64,000 bases of DNA, taken from the NCBI GenBank assembly GCA_964019135.1, contig OZ025256.1, positions 18,235,911-18,299,910 of the forward strand, in the 5' to 3' direction. The DNA comes from Arenicola marina. Lineage: Eukaryota; Annelida; Polychaeta; Arenicolidae. Below, one piece after another: positions 31,401 through 45,325 of this stretch (its first letter is position 1; the number at the start of each line of letters is the position of its first letter). Made by a program: the position numbers and the translations under genes. Under the pieces are notes generated by a model that saw only the letters and a list, made by a program, of their open reading frames with translations, made no database searches and had not been told where the DNA came from.

Positions 31401-34400
31401 AGAGTGATAGGGAATGAGGGAGAGTGATAGGGAATGAGGGAGAGTGATAGAGAATGAGGGAGAAAATAGGGAATGAGAGAGAGTGATAGGGAATGAGAGA
31501 GAGGGATAGGGAATGAGGGAGAGTGATAGGGAATGAGGGAGAGTGATAGGGAATGAGGGAGAGTGATAGGGAATGAGGGAGAGTGATAGAGAATGAGAGA
31601 GAGTGATAGGGAATGAGGGAGAGGGATAGGGAATGAGGGAGAGTAATAGGGAATGAGAGAGAGGGATAGAGAATGAGGGAGAAAATAGGGAATGAGAGAG
31701 AGTGATAGGGAATGAGAGAGAGGGATAGGGAATGAGGGAGAGTGATGGGGAATGAGAGAGAGGGATAGGGAATGAGGGAGAGTGATAGGGAATGAGGGAG
31801 AGTGATAGAGAATGAGAGAGAGTGATAGGGAATGAGAGAGAGTGATAGGGAATGAGGGAGAGAGATAGGGAATGAGGGAGAGTGATAGGGAATGAGAGAG
31901 AGGGATAGGGAATGAGAGAGAGTGATAGGGAATGAGGGAGAGAGATAGGGAATGAGGGAGAGTGATAGGGAATGAGAGAGAGGGATAGGGAATGAGGGAG
32001 AGTGATAGGAAATGAGGGAGAGTGATAGGGAATGAGGGAGAGAGATAGGGAATGAGGGAGAGTGATAGGGAATGAGAGAGAGGGATAGGGAATGAGGGAG
32101 AGTGATAGGGAATGAGGGAGAGTGATAGAGAATGAGAGAGAGGGATAGGGAATGAGAGAGAGTTATAGGGAATGAGGGAGAGGGATAGGGAATGAGGGAG
32201 AGTGATAGGGAATGAGGGAGAAAATAGGGAATGAGGGAAAGTGATAGGGAATGAGGGAGAAAATAGGGAATGAGGGAGAGTGATAGGGAATGAGGGAGAG
32301 TGATAGAGAATGAGAGAGAGTGATAGGGAATGAGGGAGAGGGATAGGGAATGAGGGAGAGTAATAGGGAATGAGAGAGAGGGATAGAGAAGGAGGGAGAA
32401 AATAGGGAATGAGAGAGAGTGATAGGGAATGAGAGAGAGTGATAGGGAATGAGGGAGAGAGATAGGGAATGAGGGAGAGTGATAGGGAATGAGAGAGAGG
32501 GATATGGAATGAGGGAGAGTGATAGGGAATGAGGGAGAGTGATAGAGAATGAGAGAGAGGGATAGGGAATGAGAGAGAGGGATAGGGAATGAGGGAGAGT
32601 GATAGGGAATGAGGGAGAGTGATAGAGTATGAGAGAGAGTGATAGGGAATGAGAGAGAGGGATAGGGAATGAGAGAGAGGGATAGGGAATGAGGGAGAGT
32701 GATAGGGAATGAGGGAGAGTGATAGAGAATGAGAGAGAGTGATAGGGAATGTGGGAGAGGGATAGGGAATGAGAGAGAGTGATAGGGAATGAGGGAGAGG
32801 GATAGGGAATGAGAGAGAGAGTGATAGGGAATGAGGGAGAGAGATAGGGAATGAGGGAGAGTGATAGGGAATGAGAGAGAGGGATAGAGAATGAGAGAGA
32901 GGGATAGGGAATGAGGGAGAGTGATAGGGAATGAGGGAGAGTGATAGGGAATGAGGGAGAGTGAACGAGAATGAGAGAGAGTGATAGGGAATGAGGGAGA
33001 GGGATAGGGAATGAGGGAGAGTAATAGGGAATGAGAGAGAGGGATAGAGAATGAGGGAGAAAATAGGGAATGAGAGAGAGTGATAGGGAATGAGGGAGAG
33101 GGATAGGGAATGAGAGAGAGGGATAGGGAATGAGAGAGAGTGATAGGGAATGAGGGAGAGTGATAGGGAATGAGAGAGAGGGATAGGGATTGTGGGAGAG
33201 ATAGGGAATGAGAGAGAGGGATAGGGAATGAGAGAGAGGGATAGAGAATGAGAGAGAGTGATAGGGAATGAGAGAGAGGGATAGGGAATGAGGGAGAGGG
33301 ATAGGGAATGAGAGAGAGGGATAGGGAATGAGAGAGAGTGATAGGGAATGAGAGAGTGGGATAGGGAATTAGGGAGAGTGATAGGGAATGAGAGAGAGGG
33401 ATAGAGAATGAGGGAGAAAATAGGGAATGAGAGAGAGAGATAGGAAATGAGGGAGAGTGATAGAGAATGAGAGAGAGGGATAGAGAATGAGAGAGAGCCA
33501 TAGGGATTGAGGGAGAGGGATAGGGAATGAGAGAGAGGGATAGGGAATGAGAGAGAGGGATAGGGAATGAGAGAGAGGGATAGGGAATGAGGGAGAGTGT
33601 TAGGGAATGAGAGAGAGGGATAGAGAATGAGAGAGATGGATAGGGATTGAGGGAGAGGGATAGGGAATGAGAGAGAGAGATAGGGAATGAGGGAGAGTGA
33701 TAGGGAATGAGAGAGAGAGATAGGGAATGAGGGAGAGTGATAGGGATCGAGAGAGAGGGATAGGGATTGAGGGAGAGGGATAGGAAATGAGAGAGAGGGA
33801 TAGGGAATGAGAGAGAGGGATAGGGAATGAGAGAGAGGAATAGGGAATGAGAAAGAGGGATAGGGAATGAGAGAGAGTGATAGGGAATGAGAGAGAGGGA
33901 TAGGGAATGCAAGAGAGATAGAGAATGAGCGAGAGGGATAGGGAATGAGGGAGAGGGATAGGGAATGAGAGAGAGTGATAGGGATTGAGGGAGAGGGATA
34001 GGGAATGAGAAAGAGGGATAGGGAATGAGAGAGAAGGATGGGCAATGAGGGAAAGTGATAGGGAATGAGAGAGAGTGATAGGGAATGAGAGAGAGGGATA
34101 GGGAATGAGAGAGAGGGATAGGGAATGAGAGAGAGTAATAGGGAATGAGAGAGAGGGATAGGGAATGCGAGAGAGATAGAGAATGAGAGAGAGGGACAGG
34201 GAATGAGGGAGAGGGATAGGGAATGAGAGAGAGTGATAGGGAATGAGAGAGAGGGATAGGGAATGAGAGAGAGAGTGATAGGGAAAGAGGGAGAGTGATA
34301 GGGAATGAGAGAGAGGGATAGGGAATGAGAGAGAGTGATAGGGAATGAGAGAGAGGGATAGGGAATGCAAGAGAGATAGAGAATGAGCGAGAGGGATAGG

Positions 34401-36969
34401 GAATGAGGGAGAGGGATAGGGAATGAGAGAGAGTGATAGGAAATGAGAGAGAGTAATAGGGAATGAGAAAGAGGGATAGGGAATGAGAGAGAGTGATAGG
34501 GAATGAGAGAGAGGGATAGGGAATGAGAGAGATTGATAGGGAATGAGAGAGAGGGATAGGGAATGCGAGAGAGATAGAGAATGAGAGAGAGGGATAGGGA
34601 ATGAGGGAGAGGGATAGCGAATGAGAGAGAGTGATAGGGAATGAGAGAGAGGGATAGGGAATGAGAGAGAGAGTGATAGGGAAAGAGGGAAAGTGATAGG
34701 GAATGAGAGAGAGGGATAGGGAATGAGGGAGAGGGATAGGGAATGAGAGAGAGTGATAGGGAATGAGAGAGAGGGATAGGGAATGAGGGAGAGGAATAGG
34801 GAATGAGAGAGAGGGATAGGGAATGAGAGAGAGTGATAGGGAATGAGAGAGAGGGATAGGGAATGCAAGAGAGATAGAGAATGAGCGAGAGGGATAGGGA
34901 ATGAGAGAGAGTGATAGGGAATGAGAGAGAGGGATAGGGAATGAGAGAGAGTGATAGGGAATGAGAGAGAGGGATAGGGAATGCGAGAGAGATAGAGAAT
35001 GAGAGAGAGAGATAGGGAATGAGGGAGAGGGATAGGGAATGAGAGAGAGGGATAGGGAATGCGAGAGTGATAGGGAATGAGGGAGAGTGATAGGGAATGA
35101 GAGAGAGAGATAGGGAATGAGGGAGAGTGATAGGGAATGAGAGAGAGGGATAGGGATTGAGGGAGAGGGATAGGAAATGAGAGAGAGGGATAGGGAATGA
35201 GAGAGAGGGATAGGGAATGAGAGAGAGGAATAGGGAATGAGAAGGAGGGATAGGGAATGAGAGAGAGTGATAGGGAATGAGAGAGAGGGATAGGGAATGC
35301 GAGAGAGGGATAGGGAATGAGAGAGAGTGATAGGGAATGAGAGAGAGGGATAGGGAATGCGAGAGAGATAGAGAATGAGAGAGAGGGATAGGGAAGGAGG
35401 GAGAGGGATAGGGAATGAGAGAGAGTGATAGGGATTGAGGGAGAGGGATAGGGAATGAGAAAGAGGGATAGGGAATGAGAGAGACGGATGGGCAATGAGG
35501 GAGACTGATAGGGAATGAGAGAGAGTGATAGGGAATGAGAGAGAGGGATAGGGAATGAGAGAGAGGGATAGGGAATGAGAGAGAGTAATAGGGAATGAGA
35601 GAGAGGGATAGGGAATGCGAGAGAGATAGAGAATGAGAGAGAGGGACAGGGAATGAGGGAGAGGGATAGGGAATGAGAGAGAGTGATAGGGAATGAGAGA
35701 GAGGGATAGGGAATGAGAGAGAGAGTGATAGGGAAAGAGGGAGAGTGATAGGGAATGAGAGAGAGGCATAGGGAATGAGAGAGAGTGATAGGGAATGAGA
35801 GAGAGGGATAGGGAATGCAAGAGAGATAGAGAATGAGCGAGAGGGATAGGGAATGAGGGAGAGGGATAGGGAATGAGAGAGAGTGATAGGAAATGAGAGA
35901 GAGTAATAGGGAATGAGAAAGAGGGATAGGGAATGAGAGAGAGTGATAGGGAATGAGAGAGAGGGATAGGGAATGAGAGAGATTGATAGGGAATGAGAGA
36001 GAGGGATAGGGAATGCGAGAGAGATAGAGAATGAGAGAGAGGGATAGGGAATGAGGGAGAGGGATAGGGAATGAGAGAGAGTGATAGGGATTGAGGGAGA
36101 GGGATAGGGAATGAAAGAGAGGGATAGGGAATGAGAGAGAAGGATGGGCAATGAGGGAGAGTGATAGGGAATGAGAGAGAGTGATAGGGAATGAGAGAGA
36201 GGGATAGGGAATGAGAGAGAGGGATAGGGAATGAGAGAGAGTGATAGGGAATGAGAGAGAGGGATATGGAATGCGAGAGAGATAGAGAATTAGAGAGGGA
36301 TAGGGAATGAGGCAGAGGGATAGGGAATGAGAGAGAGTGATAGGGAATGAGAGAGAGGGATAGGGAATGAGAGAGAGAGTGATAGGGAAAGAGGGAGAGT
36401 GATAGGGAATGAGAGAGAGGGATAGGGAATGTGGGAGAGGGATAGGGAATGAGGGAGAGGGATAGGGAATGAGAGAGAGGGATAGAGAATGAGAGAGAGT
36501 GATAGGGAATGAAGGAGAGGGATAGGGAATGAGAGAGAGGGATAGGGAATGAGGGAGAGGGATAGGGAATGAGAGAGAGGGATAGGGAATGAGGGAGAGG
36601 GATAGGGAATGAGAGAGAGTGATAGGGAATGAGGGAGAGGGATGGGGAATGAGAGAGAATGATAGGGAATGAGAGAGAGGGATAGGGAATGAGAGAGAGA
36701 GTGATAGGGAATGAGACAGAGTGATAGGGAATGAGAGAGAGGGATAGGGAATGAGAGAGAGTGATAGGGAATGAGAGAGAGGGATAGGGAATGCAAGAGA
36801 GATAGAGAATGAGCGAGAGAGATAGGGAATGAGGGAGAGGGATAGGGAATGAGAGAGAGTGATAGGAAATGAGAGAGAGTAATAGGGAATGAGAAAGAGG
36901 GATAGGGAATGAGAGAGAGTGATAGGGAATGAGAGAGAGGGATAGGGAATGAGAGAGAGTGATAGGGAA

Positions 36970-39900
36970 TGTGAGAAAGGGATAGGGAATGAGAGGGAGA
37001 GTGATAGGGAATGAGGGAGAGATAGAGAATGAGAGAGAGGGATAGGGAATGAGGGAGAGGGATAGGGAATGAGAGAGAGTGATAGGGATTGAGGGAGAGG
37101 GATAGGGAATGAGAGAGAGGGATAGGGAATGAGAGAGAAGGATGGGCAATGAGGGAGAGTGATAGGGAATGAGAGAGAGTGATAGGGAATGAGAGAGAGG
37201 GATAGGGAATGAGAGAGAGGGATAGGGAATGAGAGAGAGTGCTAGGGAATGAGAGAGAGGGATAGGGAATGCGAGAGAGATAGAGAATGAGAGAGAGGGA
37301 TAGGGAATGAGGGAGAGGGATAGGGAATGAGAGAGAGTGATAGGGAATGAGAGAGAGGGATAGGGAATGAGAGAGAGAGTGATAGGGAAAGAGGGAGAGT
37401 GATAGGGAATGAGAGAGAGGGATCGGGAATGAGGGAGAGTGATAGGGAATGAGAGAGAGGGATAGGGAATGCGAGAGAGATAGAGAATGAGAGAGAGGGA
37501 TAGGGAATGAGGGAGAGGGATAGGGAATGAGAGAGAGGGATAGGGAATGAGAGAGAAGGATGGGCAATGAGGGAGAGTGATAGGGAATGAGAGAGAGTGA
37601 TAGGGAATGAGAGAGAGGGATAGGGAATGAGAGAGAGGGATAGGGAATGAGAGAGAGTGATAGGGAATGAGAGAGAGGGATAGGGAATGAGAGAGAGAGT
37701 GATAGGGAAAGAGGGAGAGTGATAGGGAATGAGAGAGAGGGATAGGGAATGAGAGAGAGTGCTAGGGAATGAGAGAGAGGGATAGGGAATGCGAGAGAGA
37801 TAGAGAATGAGAGAGAGAGATAGGGAATGAGGGAGAGGGATAGGGAATGAGAGAGAGGGATAGGGAATGCGAGAGTGATAGGGAATGAGGGAGAGTGATA
37901 GGGAATGAGAGAGAGAGATAGGGAATGAGGGAGAGTGATAGGGAATGAGAGAGAGGGATAGGGATTGAGGGAGAGGGATAGGAAATGAGAGAGAGGGATA
38001 GGGAATGAGAGAGAGGGATAGGGAATGAGAGAGAGGAATAGGGAATGAGAAAGAGGGATAGGGAATGAGAGACAGTGATAGGGAATGAGAGAGAGGGATA
38101 GGGAATGCGAGAGAGGGATAGGGAATGAGAGAGAGTGATAGGGAATGAGAGAGAGGGATAGGGAATGCGAGAGAGATAGAGAATGAGAGAGAGGGATAGG
38201 GAAGGAGGGAGAGGGATAGGGAATGAGAGAGAGTGATAGGGATTGAGGGAGAGGGATAGGGAATGAGAAAGAGGGATAGGGAATGAGAGAGAAGGATGGG
38301 CAATGAGGGAGACTGATAGGGAATGAGAGAGAGTGATAGGGAATGAGAGAGAGGGATAGGGAATGAGAGAGAGGGATAGGGAATGAGAGAGAGTAATAGG
38401 GAATGAGAGAGAGGGATAGGGAATGCGAGAGAGATAGAGAATGAGAGAGAGGGACAGGGAATGAGGGAGAGGGATAGGGAATGAGAGAGAGTGATAGGGA
38501 ATGAAAGAGAGGGATAGGGAATGAGAGAGAGAGTGATAGGGAAAGAGGGAGAGTGATAGGGAATGAGAGAGAGGGATAGGGAATGAGAGAGAGTGATAGG
38601 GAATGAGAGAGAGGGATAGGGAATGCAAGAGAGATCGAGAATGAGCGAGAGGGATTGGGAATGAGGGAGAGGGATAGGGAATGAGAGAGAGTGATGGGAA
38701 ATGAGAGAGAGTAATAGGGAATGAGAAAGAGGGATAGGGAATGAGCGAGAGTGATAGGGAATGAGAGAGAGGGATAGGGAATGAGAGAGATTGATAGGGA
38801 ATGAGAGAGAGAGGGATAGGGAATGCGAGAGAGATAGAGAATGAGAGAGAGGGATAGGGAATGAGGGAGAGGGATAGGGAATGAGAGAGAGTGATAGGGA
38901 TTGAGGGAGAGGGATAGGGAATGAGAGAGAGTGATAGGGAATGAGAGAGAGGGATAGGGAATGAGAGAGAGTGATAGGGAATGTGAGAAAGGGATAGGGA
39001 ATGAGAGGGAGAGTGATAGGGAATGAGGGAGAGATAGAGAATGAGAGAGAGGGATAGGGAATGAGGGAGAGGGATAGGGAATGAGAGAGAGTGATAGGGA
39101 TTGAGGGAGAGGGATAGGGAATGAGAGAGAGGGATAGGGAATGAGAGAGAAGGATGGGCAATGAGGGAGAGTGATAGGGAATGAGAGAGAGTGATAGGGA
39201 ATGAGAGAGAGGGATAGGGAATGAGAGAGAGGGATAGGGAATGAGAGAGAGTGCTAGGGAATGAGAGAGAGGGATAGGGAATGCGAGAGAGATAGAGAAT
39301 GAGAGAGAGGGATAGGGAATGAGGGAGAGGGATAGGGAATGAGAGAGAGTGATAGGGAATGAGAGAGAGGGATAGGGAATGAGAGAGAGAGTGATAGGGA
39401 AAGAGGGAGAGTGATAGGGAATGAGAGAGAGGGATCGGGAATGAGGGAGAGTGATAGGGAATGAGAGAGAGGGATAGGGAATGCGAGAGAGATAGAGAAT
39501 GAGAGAGAGGGATAGGGAATGAGGGAGAGGGATAGGGAATGAGAGAGAGGGATAGGGAATGAGAGAGAAGGATGGGCAATGAGGGAGAGTGATAGGGAAT
39601 GAGAGAGAGTGATAGGGAATGAGAGAGAGGGATAGGGAATGAGAGAGAGGGATAGGGAATGAGAGAGAGTGCTAGGGAATGAGAGAGAGGGATAGGGAAT
39701 GCGAGAGAGATAGAGAATGAGAGAGAGGGATAGGGAATGAGGGAGAGGGATAGGGAATGAGAGAGAGTGATAGGGAATGAGAGAGAGGGATAGGGAATGA
39801 GAGAGAGAGTGATAGGAAAAGAGGGAGAGTGATAGGGAATGAGAGAGAGGGATAGGGAATGAGAGAGAGTGCTAGGGAATGAGAGAGAGGGATAGGGAAT

Positions 39901-42760
39901 GCGAGAGAGATAGAGAATGAGAGAGAGAGATAGGGAATGAGGGAGAGGGATAGGGAATGAGAGAGAGGGATAGGGAATGCGAGAGTGATAGGGAATGAGG
40001 GAGAGTGATAGGGAATGAGAGAGAGAGATAGGGAATGAGGGAGAGTGATAGGGAATGAGAGAGAGGGATAGGGATTGAGGGAGAGGGATAGGAAATGAGA
40101 GAGAGGGATAGGGAATGAGAGAGAGGGATAGGGAATGAGAGAGAGGAATAGGGAATGAGAAAGAGGGATAGAGAATGAGAGACAGTGATAGGGAATGAGA
40201 GAGAGGGATAGGGAATGCGAGAGAGGGATAGGGAATGAGAGAGAGTGATAGGGAATGAGAGAGAGGGATAGGGAATGCGAGAGAGGGATAGGGAATGAGA
40301 GAGAGGGATAGGGAATGAGAGAGAGTAATAGGGAATGAGAGAGAGGGATAGGGAATGCGAGAGAGATAGAGAATGAGAGAGAGGGACAGGGAATGAGGGA
40401 GAGGGATAGGGAATGAGAGAGAGTGATAGGGAATGAAAGAGAGGGATAGGGAATGAGAGAGGAAGTGATAGGGAAAGAGGGAGAGTGATAGGGAATGAGA
40501 GAGAGGGATAGGGAATGAGAGAGAGTGATAGGGAATGAGAGAGAGGGATAGGGAATGCAAGAGAGATCGAGAATGAGCGAGAGGGATTGGGAATGAGGGA
40601 GAGGGATAGGGAATGAGAGAGAGTGATGGGAAATGAGAGAGAGTAATAGGGAATGAGAAAGAGGGATAGGGAATGAGCGAGAGTGATAGGGAATGAGAGA
40701 GAGGGATAGGGAATGAGAGAGATTGATAGGGAATGAGAGAGAGGGATAGGGAATGCGAGAGAGATAGAGAATGAGAGAGAGGGATAGGGAATGAGGGAGA
40801 GGGATAGGGAATGAGAGAGAGTGATAGGGATTGAGGGAGAGGGATAGGGAATGAAAGAGAGGGATAGGGAATGAGAGAGAAGGATGGGCAATGAGGGAGA
40901 GTGATAGGGAATGAGAGAGAGTGATAGGGAATGAGAGAGAGGGATAGGGAATGAGAGAGAGGGATAGGGAACGAGAGAGAGTGATAGGGAATGAGAGAGA
41001 GGGATAGGGAATGCGAGAGAGATAGAGAATTAGAGAGGGATAGGGAATGAGAGAGAATGATAGGGAATGAGAGAGAGGGATAGGGAATGAGAGAGAGAGT
41101 GATAGGGAAAGAGGGAGAGTGATAGGGAATGAGAGAGAGGGATAGAGAATGAGAGAGAGTGATAGGGAATGAGGGAGAGGGATAGGGAATGAGAGAGAGG
41201 GATAGGGAATGAGGGAGAGGGATAGGGAATGAGAGAGAGGGATAGGGAATGAGGGAGAGGGATAGGGAATGAGGGAGAGGGATAGGGAATGAGAGAGAGT
41301 GATAGGGAATGAGAGAGAGGGATAGGGAATGAGAGAGAGAGTGATAGGGAATGAGAGAGAGTGATAGGGAATGAGAGAGAGGGATAGAGAATGAGAGAGA
41401 GTGATAGGGAATGAGGGAGAGGGATAGGGAATGAGAGAGAGGGATAGGGAATGAGGGAGAGGGATAGGGAATGAGAGAGAGGGATAGGGAATGAGGGAGA
41501 GGGATAGGGAATGAGAGAGAGTGATAGGGAATGAGGGGGAGGGATGGGGAATGAGAGAGAATGATAGGGAATGAGAGAGAGGGATAGGGAATGAGAGAGA
41601 GAGTGATAGGGAATGAGACAGAATGATAGGGAATGAGAGAGAGGGATAGGGAATGAGAGAGAGTGATAGGGAATGAGAGAGAGGGATAGGGAATGCAAGA
41701 GAGATAGAGAATGAGCGAGAGAGATAGGGAATGAGGGAGAGGGATAGGGAATGAGAGAGAGTGATAGGAAATGAGAGAGAGTAATAGGGAATGAGAAAGA
41801 GGGATAGGGAATGAGAGAGAGTGATAGGGAATGAGAGAGAGGGATAGGGAATGAGAGAGAGTGATAGGGAATGTGAGAAAGGGATAGGGAATGAGAGGGA
41901 GAGTGATAGGGAATGAGGGAGAGATAGAGAATGAGAGAGAGGGATAGGGAATGAGGGAGAGGGATAGGGAATGAGAGAGAGTGATAGGGATTGAGGGAGA
42001 GGGATAGGGAATGAGAGAGAGGGATAGGGAATGAGAGAGAAGGATGGGCAATGAGGGAGAGTGATAGGGAATGAGAGAGAGTGATAGGGAATGAGAGAGA
42101 GGGATAGGGAATGAGAGAGAGGGATAGGGAATGAGAGAGAGTGCTAGGGAATGAGGGAGAGGGATAGGGAATGCGAGAGAGATAGAGAATGAGAGAGAGG
42201 GATAGGGAATGAGGGAGAGGGATAGGGAATGAGAGAGAGTGATAGGGAATGAGAGAGAGGGATAGGGAATGAGAGAGAGAGTGATAGGGAAAGAGGGAGA
42301 GTGATAGGGAATGAGAGAGAGGGATCAGGAATGAGGGAGAGTGATAGGGAATGAGAGAGAGGGATAGGGAATGCGAGAGAGATAGAGAATGAGAGAGAGG
42401 GATAGGGAATGAGGGAGAGGGATAGGGAATGAGAGAGAGGGATAGGGAATGAGAGAGAAGGATGGGCAATGAGGGAGAGTGATAGGGAATGAGAGAGAGT
42501 GATAGGGAATGAGAGAGAGGGATAGGGAATGAGAGAGAGGGATAGGGAATGAGAGAGAGTGCTAGGGAATGAGAGAGAGGGATAGGGAATGCGAGAGAGA
42601 TAGAGAATGAGAGAGAGGGATAGGGAATGAGGGAGAGGGATAGGGAATGAGAGAGAGTGATAGGGAATGAGAGAGAGGGATAGGGAATGAGAGAGAGAGT
42701 GATAGGGAAAGAGGGAGAGTGATAGGGAATGAGAGAGAGGGGTAGGGAATGAGAGAGAGT
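36970..42760. repeat. Higher-order copies in the right part of the left block
   Basis: A segment marked by GTGAGAAAGGGATAG, GAGAGGGAGAGTGATAG, AAGGATGGGCAATG, GTGCTAGGG and GGGATCGGG occurs from about 36.97, 38.98 and 41.87 kb. The last two copies align at an offset of 2,890 bp with few differences. Within a copy the AAGGATGGGCAATG marker recurs after 418 bp (39148 to 39566, and 42038 to 42456). Confidence 0.75.
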
Positions 42761-44193
42761 GATAGGGAATGAGAGAGAGGGATAGGGAATGAGAGGGAGA
42801 GTGATAGGGAATGAGAGAGAGTGATAGGGAATGAGAGAGAGTGATAGGGAATGAGAGAGAGGGATAGAGAATGAGAGAGAGTGATAGGGAATGAGGGAGA
42901 GGGATAGGGAATGAGAGAGAGGGATAGGGAATGAGGGAGAGGGATAGGGAATGAGAGAGAGTGATAGGGAATGAGAGAGAGGGATAGGGAATGAGAGAGA
43001 GTGTGATAGGGAAAGAGGGAGAGTGATAGGGAATGAGAGAGAGTGATAGGGAATGAGGGAGAGGGATAGGGAATGAGAGAGAATGATAGGGAATGAGAGA
43101 GAGGGATAGGGAATGAGAGGGAGAGTGATAGGGAATGAGAGAGAGTGATAGGGAATGAGAGAGAGTGATAGGGAATGAGAGAGAGTGATAGGGAATGAGG
43201 GAGAGGGATAGGGAATGAGAGAGAATGATAGGGAATGAGAGAGAGGGATAGGGAATGAGAGAGAGACTGATAGGGAATGAGAGAGAGTGATAGGGAATGA
43301 GAGAGAGGGATAGGGAATGAGAGAGAGTGATAGGGAATGAGAGAGAAGGATAGGGAATGCAAGAGAGATAGAGAATGAGCGAGAGGGATAGGGAATGAGG
43401 GAGAGGGATAGGGAATGAGAGAGAGGGATAGGGAATGAGAGAGAGGGATAGGGAATGAGAGAGAGGGATAGGGAATGCGGGAGAGTGATAGGGAATGAGA
43501 GAGAGTAATAGGGAATGAGAAAGAGGGATAGGGAATGAGAGAGAGTGATAGGGAATGAGAGAGCGGGATAGGGAATGAGAGAGAGTGATAGGGAATGAGA
43601 GAGAGGGATAGGGAATGCGAGAGAGATAGAGAATGAGAGAGAGGGACAGGGAATGAGGGAGAGGGATAGGGAATGAGAGAGAGTGATAGGGATTGAGGGA
43701 GAGGGATAGGGAATGAGGGAGAGGGATAGGGAATGAGAGAGAAGGATGGGCAATGAGGGAGAGTGATAGGGAATGAGAGAGAGTGATAGGGAATGAGAGA
43801 GAGGGATAGGGAATGAGAGAGAGGGATAGGGAATGAGAGAGAGTGATAGGGAATGAGAGAGAGGGATAGGGAATGAGAGAGAGTGATAGGGAATGAGAGA
43901 GAGGGATAGGGAATGCAAGAGAGATAGAGAATGAGCGAGAGGGATAGGGAATGAGGGAGAGAGATAGGGAATGAGGGAGAGGGATAGGGAATGCGAGAGA
44001 GATAGAGAATGAGAGAGAGTGATAGGGAATGAGAGAGAGGGATAGGGAATGAGAGAGAGTGATAGGGAATGAGAGAGAGGGATAGGGAATGCAAGAGAGA
44101 TAGAGAATGAGAGAGAGGGATAGAGAATGAGAGAGAGGGATAGGGAAGGAGGGAGAGGGATAGAGAATGAGAGAGAATGATAGGGAATGAGAG

Positions 44194-45325
44194 GGGCATG
44201 TTAATGTTGATGTACGGCAAGTGTATTGACAACTGCACGACCCTCTCCCCACCCCCCTCCCCATCCACTTTCTGTTGTGCACGGTTCAGTGGTAATGAAG
44301 CTGGTGAAACAATAAGAGTGGTTCTAGGTAAAGAGTGCATATTAATTGTTGCTCAGAGAACGTTCTGTTATTATTGATATGGAGAACATGTATACTTTGC
44401 ATCCATCCATGCCTGCTTTCATGCATTGCCTGTAGTTTATTTTTGGAGGAGTCGATCTGAGAAACGTAATTGCAATTACAAGAGGTGTTAATCTGGTTCT
44501 CGGGACCACAACTGAAATCTGCGACATGCACTCGATTTCTCAGCATATGTTAAGACCCTATCTGCTCACGTTATATCCGCTCAAGCAGCTTGCCTTCGCT
44601 TAACATGTCAGTGCTTACTATAGGCCGTTGCTGGGAGCGATATTGGCGGGACAATAGTTTGTCCTTTCTTTAACAAGTTTGTACCCTATCGGCACCGGGA
44701 ACTATTGAGTCGATCACACTGTGTTGGTCGCTATATTAGCGCTACTGTTTAACTCCAAGCATTGTGAATAGCAAGGCTTGTTCCATTCTTTACTCTTTAC
44801 TCCATCGTAGTACCTTCCTACCCCTATACTGTCTCATAACTTCGCCCTACACCTGAATTCCTCCCTCCCGAAGGAGTCCTCTCCACCCGCTAGAGAGAGG
44901 AGTCCTAGTCAACTGCCCACGTGGCACTGCCTCCAGAGTCCCTAGGGTTTTTATCCGGGTCACTGAGGCCGTGTGACGAAGTGGGTGGTTGGCCAGGCGT
45001 CGGCTAATATTAGCGGCGTCGAAGCGTGGAGGGAGATGAACATAACAATTTACTACAGTATGTTGTTTTTTTGATCCTTAAGCTATTGCCGGCGATTAGT
45101 CAATGCATAGCAATCGGTTTCTTCCCATTGTAATTTGTAATATATAAATATGTCGTCACTCTCGATATTCGTCATTGTGCTACCCTGATGTGCCACCAGT
45201 GTTAGCTTACGTAATGAACCATGACAGAACTGTTTGTATAAAAGTTTGGTTCAATGTTTTTGTTCGTTCGATGTTCAAGTTTGCGGAGATTCATGTTGAT
45301 ATAGCATCTGGTTTATGCATAGAAC
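44194..45325 (+). mobile_element. Presumed 5' UTR of the LINE inserted in the satellite
   Basis: Non-repetitive sequence that starts abruptly after a satellite unit (AATGAGAG, 44186-44193) and leads to the endonuclease ATG at 45326. I see no gag-like ORF1 and no other gene. It is assigned to the element because the right-hand junction also begins with AATGAGAG (48856-48863), which fits one insertion. That octamer is also part of the satellite unit, so the evidence is weak, and part of this stretch could be an older insertion. Confidence 0.45.

Larger units (their letters stand above)
19077..44193. repeat. 20-bp purine-rich satellite, left block (about 1,250 units)
   Basis: Tandem array of GGGATAGGGAATGAGAGAGA. 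The plus strand is A/G except for two T per unit. Recurrent single-base variants are GAGGGAGAG for GAGAGAGAG, GTGATAG or GTAATAG for GGGATAG, and GATAGAGAATG for GATAGGGAATG; shorter units (GAGAAAATAGGG) also occur. From 19 to about 33.7 kb the vocabulary includes GAAAATAGGG and GGGATTGTGGGAG units. From about 33.7 kb onward it changes to GCGAGAGAGATAG, GCAAGAGAGATAG and AAGGATGGGCAATG units. No stop codon fits most units on the minus strand, giving spurious open frames of up to about 6,000 codons. Confidence 0.97.

Noticed and set aside
18617-44340. Minus-strand open frames of up to about 6,000 codons (SLSLIPY-type repeats) as giant proteins.
   Set aside because: The 20-bp unit has no stop on the minus strand, and because 20 is not a multiple of 3 all three frames read the same cyclic peptide. 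The frames also cross the N gap. This is a composition artefact; no start context, splice structure or conserved domain is seen.
44286-44546. An 86-codon minus-strand frame in the presumed LINE 5' UTR, considered as ORF1 or a host gene.
   Set aside because: Wrong strand for the LINE, no zinc knuckle, coiled coil or other domain, and a chance length.
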